Assembly: GCF_000348985.1 (NCBI RefSeq)
Contig: NC_035928.1
Location: 372,001-436,000 of the forward strand
DNA: 64,000 nucleotides
Origin: Huiozyma naganishii CBS 8797
Lineage: Eukaryota; Ascomycota; Saccharomycetes; Saccharomycetales; Saccharomycetaceae
Reading direction: 5' to 3'
Shown piece by piece: positions 40,080-54,800 of the stretch. A program made the position numbers and the translations under genes. The notes beneath the pieces are model-generated. The model had not been told where the DNA came from. It made no database searches and saw only the letters and a program-made list of their open reading frames with translations. Each line of letters opens with the position of its first letter. Position 1 is the stretch's first letter.

Positions 40080-42569
40080 ATGGGACGGATCGGTGCCAAC
40101 TTCAAACCAACGGAAAGTCCTCGATCAATGAAAGGACCGAGTACAGATTCAGTGAACAAATGGAAAATTCCACACTACTACAAAAGAACACCCTCACAAA
40201 ATTCTCCAACAACGACTACTCCTATACCCGGGAATACGGATGTCCAAAACTCCCCAAATATAAATGTAATGAACAGCCCCAAAAAAGTGGTATTGGACGA
40301 TTCAAAGGTTGGCGGATCGAAACCCAAAAAGGGCAAGAAAAAAAATGGCATGGTTTTCGTAAACTACACTGTGCAGGACGAAGAGGGAAACAAAAAGAAA
40401 ACACCAACTGATCATGACAACAGGGAGAATGACCCGGTGGACGATACGACTACGACCATGAACACAAATCCCCATTCCAGCAGGAAAAGAATGTTGAAGA
40501 TATTCCGATCTTCTAAATCTCGGGACTCCACACCAAATCTAGTTAGTCAATCACCTGCGGGAATGGCTGAAATTGAAAGATCAATATCAAGTCCAAGCTT
40601 TAATAAGACAAATTCTCAAAAGAACGCTCCCAAAAGATCTTACAATTCATTTCTGAAATGCCGGAAGTCGAACCACATCACTCCGCAGACAGTTTACTCC
40701 GATAATTTGCCAGATGATTCCCTGGGTACCGAAGTATCCATTGTGTTGGATGATGAAGTTGTCCCTATATCGAAGGAAGATCCGTCTTTGGTGAAACCAT
40801 CGTTCAATATCACCCCTCAGATTGGAATACTGCCTAATTCTGATAGTGGTAACTTCCAGTTTTTTAATAATGAGAGGAGTTCAATAGGTAATACGGTAAA
40901 TGGACAACCTCATTCAGGGGAGAACGTACAGGGCATGAATGTTCTCGGATCTCATTCTATCGACAATTCATCTCATACAGAATATCCGAATGTGTCCAAT
41001 GGAAGGAAAATGACCACTATGGGGAACGTGAAGTCCCAGGTCTTTTCCATGCAAAACACTGATGACAATGACGCGTCTGTCGCATTTAACAAAATGTTTA
41101 CAAGGAAACGTGCTAACACAGGAGGTTCAACGCCATCAATCGCGTCACCCGTTGCATCAATGAATGCAATATCGAGAACAATCGCCCAGAGAACTGCGAG
41201 CTCCACATCGTTATCTTCTGTTGGTTCGAGATACTCTCCTCTTAGAACGCAATCTCCTGCGAGGGCCAGGTCATCAACAAGAGCGTCGTCAACCCAACGT
41301 TTGTCCCGGGATGTCAGTTCGATATACAATATCAATGAAGTAATTGCTTCTCAGGCTAATGCTCAAGAGCATGATACGTACCTGGACTCCCAATTCAAAA
41401 AACGGACAAGCGTAATCTCTTCTCCAAGTCTCGGGAATGTGTCCAAGATTGGACACAGACGGAAACAAGAGTCTATTTCAGATACTCACGGAATTAATGC
41501 ATACAATTCTTTCAACGGACAACCTGGTGATATAGTAGCTACGACCCCTTCAGCAAGTTTTGTTACTACTCCCTATCAGCCGCCGTTCCCAAACTCAACG
41601 GGGAATCCGATCTCTAGTGCATCCACGCCCAGTCTGTTAGACACATACAATATCAACCCATACGAATCGGTTGGAAGCGCAACAAGGCCAGCGATTAATA
41701 ATTCAGAAAACGGCACGGTGCACTATGTTGAAAACGAAGGTTTGGCGGACGCCTTAGACTATCCCATTAATGCCGATACTGCACCCATCATCACTAGCGT
41801 TCAACGAAAGACTAATGAAACAGGACGTAAAAATGTGAAGCCGGTTCATGACTTCCACGGTCACAACCACTCAAGTAAGTCTGACACTTCTGGACTAGCC
41901 GAAGCTGACTTCAACCCAACTTTAATGAATGACAGCAGCACAAGTAGTAGTGGACTAGAATCTCTGATGACGAACTCACTTTCTACAACAGCGAGCTCTT
42001 CTACGAACAATAATGCACCACATAATTTGGATTTCTTCGTTGCAGCTAATAACGGGTTGTTTATTGGTGATAACTCTCCGGACCATTTTGGAAAACCAGA
42101 AAATGTGCAATCCTTCCACAACAACAATTCAGTTACTCAAGATGCTTGTATAGCTAACAAAGGCCACTTACAAGAGGACCAGTTACTTCAGGAAATGTGC
42201 ATGGAGTTTGATTTTGAAAATCCAAACTCCTTTTTCCACGAGCAATCAAAGTCACTAGCTAGTCAGATCACAAGTAATGATGATCTATCAAAGTATCAAA
42301 AGGGCTCCGCAGTGACATCTGTTGGTAACTTGTCGTCGTCCCCATCAACAGTTGTTCCTTCCAGCGTGTATGGCTCTGTCAGTAACGTTTCGTTGGAAAC
42401 ACAAGACGAATCACAATCGCATTCTTTCATGAGCTGGGACCACCCTGCAATGAGATCACATAACAGCAACGTTACCAACACTACTATAGAAGACTCCAAC
42501 TCCAAACGCATCAACAAGGACATCGGCGACCTTTCACACTTTGGAATTCATCCTTACCATCACAAGTAG
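40080..42569 (+). CDS. BCK2: Bck2 G1/S transcription activator
   Basis: An 829-residue Ser/Asn/Thr-rich, mostly disordered protein (S. cerevisiae Bck2 has 851), starting at ATG 40080 (MGRIGANFKPTESPRS). Bck2 activates G1 cyclin and other cell-cycle genes in parallel with Cln3, partly through Mcm1. Conserved islands match the yeast protein: NKWKIPHYYKRTP (near residue 26), VMNSPKKVVLDD, MVFVNYTVQDE, RSYNSFLKC, AFNKMFTRKRANTGGST (near 337), RKKQESISD (the window has RRKQESISD) and FDFENPNSFFHEQSK near the C-terminus. There is no globular domain. It is convergent with CCA1. Confidence 0.93.
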   Translation: MGRIGANFKPTESPRSMKGPSTDSVNKWKIPHYYKRTPSQNSPTTTTPIPGNTDVQNSPNINVMNSPKKVVLDDSKVGGSKPKKGKKKNGMVFVNYTVQDEEGNKKKTPTDHDNRENDPVDDTTTTMNTNPHSSRKRMLKIFRSSKSRDSTPNLVSQSPAGMAEIERSISSPSFNKTNSQKNAPKRSYNSFLKCRKSNHITPQTVYSDNLPDDSLGTEVSIVLDDEVVPISKEDPSLVKPSFNITPQIGILPNSDSGNFQFFNNERSSIGNTVNGQPHSGENVQGMNVLGSHSIDNSSHTEYPNVSNGRKMTTMGNVKSQVFSMQNTDDNDASVAFNKMFTRKRANTGGSTPSIASPVASMNAISRTIAQRTASSTSLSSVGSRYSPLRTQSPARARSSTRASSTQRLSRDVSSIYNINEVIASQANAQEHDTYLDSQFKKRTSVISSPSLGNVSKIGHRRKQESISDTHGINAYNSFNGQPGDIVATTPSASFVTTPYQPPFPNSTGNPISSASTPSLLDTYNINPYESVGSATRPAINNSENGTVHYVENEGLADALDYPINADTAPIITSVQRKTNETGRKNVKPVHDFHGHNHSSKSDTSGLAEADFNPTLMNDSSTSSSGLESLMTNSLSTTASSSTNNNAPHNLDFFVAANNGLFIGDNSPDHFGKPENVQSFHNNNSVTQDACIANKGHLQEDQLLQEMCMEFDFENPNSFFHEQSKSLASQITSNDDLSKYQKGSAVTSVGNLSSSPSTVVPSSVYGSVSNVSLETQDESQSHSFMSWDHPAMRSHNSNVTNTTIEDSNSKRINKDIGDLSHFGIHPYHHK

Positions 42570-42918
42570 CAGAGAGATGGCCAGGCAGTGAGACTTCCAG
42601 TATCAGAGCACCGGAGATATCACAGTCGTGACATGAGGGAGAGGAAGCGGAGGGCCGTTCCAACCTCTTCATGGAAAATACTAACGAACGGATGACGGTA
42701 AAATATTACTGACAAACACAATTATGATAAAACAACAACTAAACTAGCATGTAGAAAGACAATTAGTGGTTATACTACTTATTTCTTCTTTTTTATAACG
42801 TATAAAATGCATCGAAGTAGAGCTGCTACATATATATAAATATATAGGTGCATACCAAGGTATACGTTGACGGTAAGAAAGGCGGTGTCTATCTTCTTTA
42901 CCTATAGTGGATAGCCAC
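42570..42918. terminator. convergent 3' region of BCK2 and CCA1
   Basis: 349 bp between two converging genes. A TATATATAAATATATA-type tract near 42829-42845 fits yeast polyadenylation efficiency elements used by both transcripts. Nothing coding is visible. Confidence 0.5.
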
Positions 42919-44619
42919 CTACAAGACAAAGTCGTTTATGATTGACTTAATATGCTCTAGCAATTGAGTTTCAGTGCCCGATGGGTTATCGAGCTGCCAT
43001 TTTATTGCCTCATCGTTGATTTTCCCCATCCAGGGACCTGGCCGCATCTCGAGTTCCTTCTGCAACCTTTTCCCATCGACTAGCGGTTTCAAGTCATGGC
43101 AGTTATCCAAGTGTTCCGCATGTATTATGGAAAAGAAGTTGTTATATTCCGATATGATGTTTGCTCTCAGTTTGGTTATCCCGTCAGCCTCCAAGTATTC
43201 TGTGACCAATGCGACGTAGTGGGCAAGTTCCCAGTGACCCTTGAAAGTTCTCATGAACAGTCCAATATCGGACCGTGAAATGCTATTTGGATTTAGAGTA
43301 TATTTTGTCACCATATGGCTGTACTGTGCTATGGCGGCAACCGCTTGAGACACGATAACGGCGTCCGATTTGGCAATTTTCAAACCATCCCGCACCACTG
43401 CTTCCACGAAGGGTATTGTGTTATTCATTTTCTTCTTGGGGAAGGCAACGATATCGAATTCTTTGAACGGCGTCAAGCTCGAAGCGAGAAAGAAATTTTG
43501 TTTGAAGTTGGCGTCTTGCTGGATCTTGGTGTTCAATGAGGGAATCAAATCGAGCATAGTATGGTACTGTTCTATAAACTGTTTCATGTGTTTGTTCAAC
43601 TTACCGTCTTTGTAGATGGCGTCGATCTCGTTCATGGACTTGAGATGGTTTCTATTGTGTTCTATGACCGAGTCCGTACAATGCCAAAAGAAGATCACGT
43701 TCTCGAGATGTGTCCGCTGGATGAGTTCCCACCCAATGAGCGGGTTTGGTCCCAGCAAGATTTTCTCCATCTCTACACCTACTCTCTCCCTTGATATCTT
43801 TGAGTAAAAAGCGTTATTAATCTCTGCGTCTGCCATTTCCTTCAACACGTCAGGTTGGATTGTAAATTTGAACCTGGATGCAAATCTGATCAGTCTTAGT
43901 ACACGGAGAGGATCATCAAGAAATGTCTTTCTAGGTGGTAATGGAGTTCTGAGAACGCCGTCTTGCAAATCTTGCAACCCTCTCTTTGTGAAATCCTCGA
44001 TATTTTCAGTCTGTATATTGTAGAAAAGCGCGTTCAAAGTGGCATCTCTCCTTAGGGCGTCCTCCTCCGGTGTACCAAAATTAACCACTGGTATCCTGGA
44101 CAACTCTGTGTACTCCTCTGATCTGAGGTTAACGAAATCGACCTCGACCCCAAACAGTTTCGTTGTTGCCGTTTCCAAATGCTTCGATTTCTCTGGGTTT
44201 TTATCGATCTTGTGCACAGAATGTGGCTTCACACCGTACTTAGCGTAGTTTTCCGTCAGATACTGATTAAGTCCCTGAGCAAAACTTTCCCCCGACATGT
44301 TATTTATAGCGATATCCAGGTCGTGAGACCCCTGCCCAAGCAACTTATCCCGGACCCACCCTCCAGTGATCCTCAAGACGAGAGGATCATCCGCATGTTT
44401 TGAGTTGTACCTGTTACAGTAATCCTTGAGAAGATTACAAATCTCGTGTTCAGTCTTATTAAGTATCAGTTTCGGAGGCACTCTTGCCCTAAGCGGACTC
44501 TTCGACCCGCCCGTCGGGTCCTCAACCACAATACTGTGAACCAGTCTGTGTGCCATACCGAACGCTCGACAATTGACCCGTCTCACAGAGTACAAAATGC
44601 CCAATGCTCGACATTCCAT
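42919..44619 (-). CDS. CCA1: Cca1 tRNA CCA-adding nucleotidyltransferase, two possible starts
   Basis: 566 residues from ATG 44619, or 545 from ATG 44556 (S. cerevisiae Cca1 has 546). The enzyme adds or repairs the CCA end of tRNAs in the cytosol, nucleus and mitochondria. Class II signatures are present: ITGGWVRDKLLGQGSHDLDIAI with its catalytic acidic pair (about 85-105), then EEDALRRDATLNALFYN, and DDPLRVLRLIRFASRF near 235. The first 21 residues (MECRALGILYSVRRVNCRAFG) are Arg-rich and fit a mitochondrial presequence. The second ATG (MAHRLVHSIVVED) would give the cytosolic and nuclear form. S. cerevisiae CCA1 uses several in-frame starts in the same way. Confidence 0.96.
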   Translation of the reverse strand: MECRALGILYSVRRVNCRAFGMAHRLVHSIVVEDPTGGSKSPLRARVPPKLILNKTEHEICNLLKDYCNRYNSKHADDPLVLRITGGWVRDKLLGQGSHDLDIAINNMSGESFAQGLNQYLTENYAKYGVKPHSVHKIDKNPEKSKHLETATTKLFGVEVDFVNLRSEEYTELSRIPVVNFGTPEEDALRRDATLNALFYNIQTENIEDFTKRGLQDLQDGVLRTPLPPRKTFLDDPLRVLRLIRFASRFKFTIQPDVLKEMADAEINNAFYSKISRERVGVEMEKILLGPNPLIGWELIQRTHLENVIFFWHCTDSVIEHNRNHLKSMNEIDAIYKDGKLNKHMKQFIEQYHTMLDLIPSLNTKIQQDANFKQNFFLASSLTPFKEFDIVAFPKKKMNNTIPFVEAVVRDGLKIAKSDAVIVSQAVAAIAQYSHMVTKYTLNPNSISRSDIGLFMRTFKGHWELAHYVALVTEYLEADGITKLRANIISEYNNFFSIIHAEHLDNCHDLKPLVDGKRLQKELEMRPGPWMGKINDEAIKWQLDNPSGTETQLLEHIKSIINDFVL

Positions 44620-48401
<3,782 letters not shown>

Positions 48402-48541
48402 CCATCAAACCCTCCGCCATCACTTTTATTCGTACCCAGTATTGTTATATACCATAAATTATTATTATCTTTCTCGTTTTCCGATTATGCTGTGATGCTC
48501 CTGTTTAGGGTCCAGGTCCACCATACTTACGAGAACAGTAA

Positions 48542-49219
48542 ATGCCACTGCCAGGTAGTACACTGAGACTGTTGCTGTTGGGGGCACCCGGTGCCGGGAA
48601 GGGGACTCAGACGAAACGGCTCATCAAGAGATTCCCTGAGATCAAGGCAATCTCGTCTGGAGATCTGCTACGCAAGAATATTCAAGAGGGGACCCCGCTG
48701 GGCCAGACAGCTTCGAAGTACATCGAGCGCGGGGAATTGGTCCCGGATAAACTAATTACCGATCTGATAACCACCAAAGTAGCGACCATTAAGGGACCGT
48801 GGATCTTGGATGGCTTCCCGAGAAACATCAGCCAGGCTGAAAGCTTGTCCAGCTGCCTGACGCCGCTCGGGAAAGACCTGAACTTGGTTGTCGAGCTGGG
48901 CGTACCAGAATCTGTGCTGCTGAACCGTATCCAAGAGAGATACGTCCACTTGCAGAGCGGGAGGGTCTACAATGCAACGTACAATCCACCAGAGGTACCG
49001 GGGAAAGATGACGTTACGGGCGAGCCCCTGGTGAAGAGATCGGACGACAACGAGGCGGTTCTCTTGAAAAGACTGGCCCAACACAGAGAGATGATGGGAC
49101 CCTTGAGAAAGTACTACGGGGCCAAGCAGTTGCTGCACACGCTGTGCGGGGACACCTCTGACGTGATATACCCGCAACTGGAGTCGCTGGTCCTGTCACG
49201 TGCGGGTCCGCAGAAGTGA
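48542..49219 (+). CDS. ADK2: Adk2 mitochondrial GTP:AMP phosphotransferase
   Basis: A 225-residue protein, the same length as S. cerevisiae Adk2, starting at ATG 48542 (MPLPGSTLRLLLLGAPG). It phosphorylates AMP with GTP in the mitochondrial matrix. The P-loop GAPGAGKGT is at about residues 14-22. ISSGDLLRKNI forms the AMP site, WILDGFPRN the NMP-binding Arg segment, and ERYVHLQSGRVYNATYNPP the long lid with a no-zinc layout. The N-terminus before the P-loop is only about 13 residues and has no strong presequence, so import may use an internal uncleaved signal. RAD3 follows 145 bp downstream on the same strand. Confidence 0.95.
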   Translation: MPLPGSTLRLLLLGAPGAGKGTQTKRLIKRFPEIKAISSGDLLRKNIQEGTPLGQTASKYIERGELVPDKLITDLITTKVATIKGPWILDGFPRNISQAESLSSCLTPLGKDLNLVVELGVPESVLLNRIQERYVHLQSGRVYNATYNPPEVPGKDDVTGEPLVKRSDDNEAVLLKRLAQHREMMGPLRKYYGAKQLLHTLCGDTSDVIYPQLESLVLSRAGPQK

Positions 49220-49364
49220 CGAGTTTGACGTCTGATGAAAAATTGATCTTGTAAGATACCTTGTATATATAGTGTGAGACAGCTGGTTGGTCTGTCTAGA
49301 GGCTCTGTGTGTTCAGCTTAGATTATCGACAGTCGAAACAGACACAGGGGGCTACAACAGCAGC

Positions 49365-51686
49365 ATGAAGTTCTTTATTGATGATTTGCCGGTGCTCTTC
49401 CCATACCCGAAAATATACCCAGAGCAATACCATTATATGTGCGACATCAAGCGAACTTTGGATGCTGGTGGGAACAGTATATTGGAGATGCCTTCAGGGA
49501 CCGGTAAGACGGTCTCACTGCTGTCCTTGACGGTCGCATACCAAATGCATTATCCTGAACATCGGAAGATAATTTACTGTTCCCGTACAATGTCGGAGAT
49601 TGAGAAGGCGCTCGTGGAATTGGAAAATCTGATGGACTACAGGGCGAAGGAATTGGGACATGCGGAGGAGTTCAGAGGGCTAGGGTTGACTTCGCGGAAG
49701 AACCTGTGTTTGCACCCGGTTGTCAGAAAGGAGAGGAAAGGTACTGTTGTTGATGAAAAGTGTCGAAGGCTGACTAATGGTGTTAATAAACGTAAGTTGG
49801 AGGAGGATCCCAACGCAGAGGTGGAGCTTTGTGCGTACCATGAGAACTTGTATGACCTGGATGTGGAGAACTACTTGCCCAACGGCGTGTTCTCCTTTGA
49901 GAAGCTGATCAAATACTGTGAGGAGAAAACGTTATGCCCTTATTTCATCGTCCGTCGTATGATTTCCATGTGCAACATAATCATTTATTCGTACCATTAT
50001 CTGTTGGACCCAAAGATTGCAGAACGTGTCTCGAGGGAGGTGTCTAAGGATAGTATTGTCATTTTCGATGAGGCACATAACATCGATAACGTTTGTATCG
50101 AGTCTCTGTCGTTAGATTTGACAAACGATGTCTTAAGAAGGGCTGCCAAGGGTGCCAACTCTTTGGAGGAGAAAGTTCAAGAGGTGAGAAGTGTGGATGC
50201 CACTAAACTTCAAGATGAATACAGCAAATTGGTACAGGGGCTCCATATGGTAGATATTGTGCCCGCACAGGAAGAAACATTCGTGGAGACACCAGTGCTT
50301 TCTGAAGATTTGTTGACAGAAGCCATACCCGGTAATATCAGAAGAGCAGAACATTTTGTTTCGTTTATGAAAAGACTGATAGAGTATCTGAAGACGAGGA
50401 TGAAGGTTTTGCATGTTATTTCAGAGACTCCAAAGTCTTTCTTACAGCATTTGAAACATTTAACATTCATAGACCGGAAACCCTTGAGATTCTGTTCAGA
50501 GCGACTGTCGCTGCTGGTTCGAACGTTGGAGGTAACAGAGGTGGAGGATTTCACAGCTTTAAAGGATATAGCCACGTTTGCAACTTTAATCTCGACTTAC
50601 GAAGATGGGTTCCAGCTAATCATTGAACCATACGAGATTGAAAATGCCGCAGTCCCCAACCCGATCATGCGTTTCACCTGTCTAGACGCGTCTATCGCCA
50701 TCAAACCAGTTTTCGAAACTTTCTCTTCCGTGATCATCACCTCCGGTACCATTTCCCCGCTGGATATGTATCCAAAGATGTTAAACTTCGAAACCGTTTT
50801 GCAAAAGTCATACGCCATGACTCTAGCGAAAAAATCGTTTCTCCCCATGATTGTCACAAAGGGGTCCGACCAAGTGGCAATCTCATCCAGATTTGAGATT
50901 AGGAATGACCCAAGTATTGTCCGTAACTACGGTTCGATGATGGTGGAATTTGCCAAAATAACACCAGATGGGATGGTCGTTTTCTTCCCGTCATATCTAT
51001 ACATGGAAAGTATTGTTTCGATGTGGCAGACCATGGGCATTTTAGATGAGGTCTGGAAGCATAAACTAATCTTGGTGGAAACTCCTGATGCGCAGGAAAC
51101 TTCTTTAGCTTTGGAAACGTATCGGAAAGCATGTTCAAACGGTAGGGGAGCTATTCTAATGTCAGTTGCCAGAGGGAAAGTATCTGAAGGTATTGATTTT
51201 GACCATCAATATGGTAGGACAGTGCTCATGATTGGTATTCCTTTCCAATATACGGAATCACGTATTTTAAAGGCCCGTTTGGAGTTTTTAAGAGAAAACT
51301 ATCAGATCAAAGAAAACGATTTTTTGTCATTTGATGCAATGAGACATGCCGCACAATGTTTGGGTAGAGTTCTGAGAGGTAAGGATGACTACGGTGTCAT
51401 GGTCTTGGCTGATCGGAGATTCGCTCGTAAGAAAAGTCAGCTACCAAAATGGATTGCCCAAGGTCTTTCGGATGCCGACATGAATCTATCCACGGATATG
51501 GCCATTGCAAATGCAAAACAGTTTTTGAGAACAATGGCCCAGCCGACTGACCCCAAAGATCAAGAGGGTGTTTCTGTTTGGAACTTGGATGATCTGAAAG
51601 GCTACCAAGAACAAAAGCAGGCAAGCAATGGTACCGTAATACATGATGGAGATGTCGATGGCGATATCGCAATGACCGATCATTAA
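49365..51686 (+). CDS. RAD3: Rad3 (XPD) 5'-3' DNA helicase of TFIIH
   Basis: A 773-residue protein (S. cerevisiae Rad3 has 778). It opens DNA around lesions in nucleotide excision repair and is a structural part of TFIIH in transcription. The start ATG 49365 (MKFFIDDLPVLFPYPKIYPE) matches the invariant family start. Walker A is MPSGTGKTVS (about 42-50). The four iron-sulphur cysteines are visible in KNLCLHP, DEKCRRL, VELCAYHE and TLCPYF (about residues 113-190). The DEAH box lies in VIFDEAHNID and motif VI in QCLGRVLRGKDDYG. Conservation is very high except for the acidic tail. Confidence 0.98.
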   Translation: MKFFIDDLPVLFPYPKIYPEQYHYMCDIKRTLDAGGNSILEMPSGTGKTVSLLSLTVAYQMHYPEHRKIIYCSRTMSEIEKALVELENLMDYRAKELGHAEEFRGLGLTSRKNLCLHPVVRKERKGTVVDEKCRRLTNGVNKRKLEEDPNAEVELCAYHENLYDLDVENYLPNGVFSFEKLIKYCEEKTLCPYFIVRRMISMCNIIIYSYHYLLDPKIAERVSREVSKDSIVIFDEAHNIDNVCIESLSLDLTNDVLRRAAKGANSLEEKVQEVRSVDATKLQDEYSKLVQGLHMVDIVPAQEETFVETPVLSEDLLTEAIPGNIRRAEHFVSFMKRLIEYLKTRMKVLHVISETPKSFLQHLKHLTFIDRKPLRFCSERLSLLVRTLEVTEVEDFTALKDIATFATLISTYEDGFQLIIEPYEIENAAVPNPIMRFTCLDASIAIKPVFETFSSVIITSGTISPLDMYPKMLNFETVLQKSYAMTLAKKSFLPMIVTKGSDQVAISSRFEIRNDPSIVRNYGSMMVEFAKITPDGMVVFFPSYLYMESIVSMWQTMGILDEVWKHKLILVETPDAQETSLALETYRKACSNGRGAILMSVARGKVSEGIDFDHQYGRTVLMIGIPFQYTESRILKARLEFLRENYQIKENDFLSFDAMRHAAQCLGRVLRGKDDYGVMVLADRRFARKKSQLPKWIAQGLSDADMNLSTDMAIANAKQFLRTMAQPTDPKDQEGVSVWNLDDLKGYQEQKQASNGTVIHDGDVDGDIAMTDH

Positions 51687-51801
51687 CACCATTGATTTAG
51701 GAACCAGAAGATGAAGCGAATCTTCTGAAGAGATGATGATCTCTGCTAGGATACGTATCCCAAGAAATAATACAGATATTATTAAATTAATGCCTATATA
51801 A

Positions 51802-54800
51802 TTACTTTGCATGTAATTCAAATGAGACTTCCTTGTCAACATCCAAATAAGAGTCACACACAGCCCAAATTGTAATGTTGTATGCTCCTGTTGTTTCTAA
51901 AGTGAAGGAGAGGTCATATTCTTGTTCTTCGGCTGTTAAGGAAACTTTCTTTATCGCATATAGTTCACGAGATGCTACGTTACCAATAAAAATCCACCAA
52001 CTTTCTTTTTCTCGAAAGGGTACACCTCGGATGTGACCTTTAAGGTTTCTGGTACCTCATCTCGCTTCAGGGATACGGTCACCAAGACAGGCTGGCCCGC
52101 CTTGACTTCTTCAATGCTTTTCATTTTCCAAGTGAGCTCAACATTTGGATAGTTGTTAATAAACTGCGCTAAAGTTGCCAGTCTTTTATTTTCCAGTTGG
52201 ATAATTGATTCGCGCTCTTCATCATCTAGAGCCATGACATCATAAACTGTTTCAACACCTTGTTCCTTACATTTTTTTAGGATCTCATTATCAAAAAATG
52301 GTATCTGCTTCAATGGACTGTCAATATCCCATACTCCTTGTACTACCATCTGTGAAATGTCCATTGCAGTTGATGCATTCAAATAACCATCGCTTGAGAG
52401 TATGTCAACAACTGCATTCACAAGCGGAATTGATCTTTCCAGTATTAATTTCAAATCCAGAGATAGTTCATACGGCAAGTGTACTCTTGAAAAGTAGGCC
52501 TGTAAAAGTACAAATATTTTGTAGGACACAACACCTTTTCCTTTTTCTTCCGAATAGCGCAATGGCAAAATTGCTTTTAGTTTCGAAAGTTTACTGTAAT
52601 CTTCGTCTCTGAACGGTATTGAATCAAGTTCAGATGCGTTCGCGATTACCTGTAAAATGTCTCGAAGGGATGACTTTCCACTCAATTCTAAAGCAAATAG
52701 TTGCATTGTGTCGAATGAGATACCGTAATGCGACCCAATAAAACACCGATTTAATGGGATTAACTTGCTGTCAACATCATTCTCGGTGTCCGAATCTTCG
52801 TTCTTGGGTGGCTCCTGGTCATTTTTTTGAATCAAGTCACATTCCAGAAGTTCCTTAACCACACTTTCTATCATTTCAGTGAGGTACGCTGAGATACCAT
52901 ATACAGTAATATCAGATACACCATAGAAACTGGGGTTGGCGTGAATTCTGCGATAGAAATATGAATAGGTAATCCATTCGAGGCAATCTTGTTTGCTCTC
53001 AACGACAGAGTTGGCGATTTCGTTCATGAAAATGTCGTGCAAATTATGCAACAGAAAACTTTCCGTTGGGACGGCCTCAGATAAGAACTTTCTATAGTAC
53101 GGTTTTCTATTTGTATTGGTCAAAACAACGGCCTGACACATAGAAGAGTTCCCATTTCCCTTTGTATTTCCAATCATTTCTAGAATTTCATTCGAAGAGT
53201 ATGAAACATATCTATGCTCTTTTAAGTCAAAATATTGGGTACCTAGTACGATGAGCATATCTGATTTGGGACAGTTGTCCTTCATTTCTTTCTCGACTAG
53301 TAAAAAGGTAATGGCATTGTATTTGTACAGTTGTTGAATAAGTTTATTGTCATTTTTGCTCATGTTACTGTAGAGTATACCAATACCATGAGAAAGTGGA
53401 TATCTTAAAGATGCGTCATTCAACTTTTGGGCATATTGCTCTACTTGTTCTTCTTCAGCCCCTAAAAGATCCCAAGAAATACTGACAGCATATTTGATCA
53501 AAGAAGAAACTGCATCAATTGATTGCTTTTTCGATGCAGTATAGATGATGGTACCCTCCTCGTTTGACTTATTCGCCGCATATCTGAAAGCGGTCTTCAA
53601 CATAGACTGCGTAAAAGGGTTATTGTCGGCATTATCAAATCCTTGCAGATGTATTCCAATTGGTGATATTCTATCCTCTGGACTAAAATTGAAAATGTTG
53701 TCGCTGGCTGCACCCATCCATTCTCCAAAATCTCGCGCATTTGTTAGACATGAAGACAGTCCAACTATACGTGTATCAGTTTCCAATTGGGAGATCATCA
53801 ACATAAAACGTGATATCAAACCTTCGTATAATGGCCCAGATCCCGCGTTGCTGATTTCATGCATGTCATCAAAAATGACTAGTCCTATTTTCTGGACGCT
53901 CTTTCTTTGCTGCCACTTGTAGGAAACTGGACCCATTTGTTCTGGTGTCGCCAGAATTAAATGACTCTGGCTTATTTTCTTAAGGTTTCTTGCCATTTCA
54001 GAACCCAGCTTGTCTATAATTTTACCACCAGCCATTGTAGATAGTTCAGAGGCCCACTTTTTCAAGGTACTATCAATATGCGCTTGTGATGGTGCAATGT
54101 ACAAGGCTCTTCCTTTATTCTGTCTCCAAAGGTTAAGAATTGCTAACAGAGCCATGTCGGTTTTACCAGAACCCTTTGCTGCAGCAACCAGTATGTTGGA
54201 GTTTGAGTTGTACAGATGATTGAAGACAGTACTCTGGATTTTATTGAACTTTTCATATTTGAAGGCTTCAGCAAACTCATCGTTCTCGAGTTGTTGTGTA
54301 TTGATCAGATCAGAACTTTCAACTCGGGATTGAGCTGGGAATTTCTTTGGAAGTTGCAATTTTCCAAAGACGGCAGCAACTCTCGACTCACAACGATGCC
54401 ATTTTTCAGATATCACAGATATAAAAAAGTTGGGAGGAAGTTTCTTCTGGTGTGTTCGCGTAAGTTGAATAGAAAAGTCTAGCAAGAGATGCTCTCCCAT
54501 GTCCTCTTCACGAATGAGCAAAGGACTTTGGTAGAGGATATCTTTGCCGTCTGTGTCTTCGACCAGTATAATAAACGATTCGCCGTACCCATGAAACCTT
54601 TTATCCCAGATCCACTGTGGTTTAATCTCCAGTTCAAACATCAAAACACTTGGTGTGATTGGTTGTACCATACACTTTAACTTTATTTTGGGAAATCGTT
54701 GCAAAAGATCGTATACTAGTTTACCATGCTTTTCGGTTCTAATTGTACGACCGACTTCAGCTGGTGATTGGAGGATTAGATAATCATCCCAGGGTAGTGT

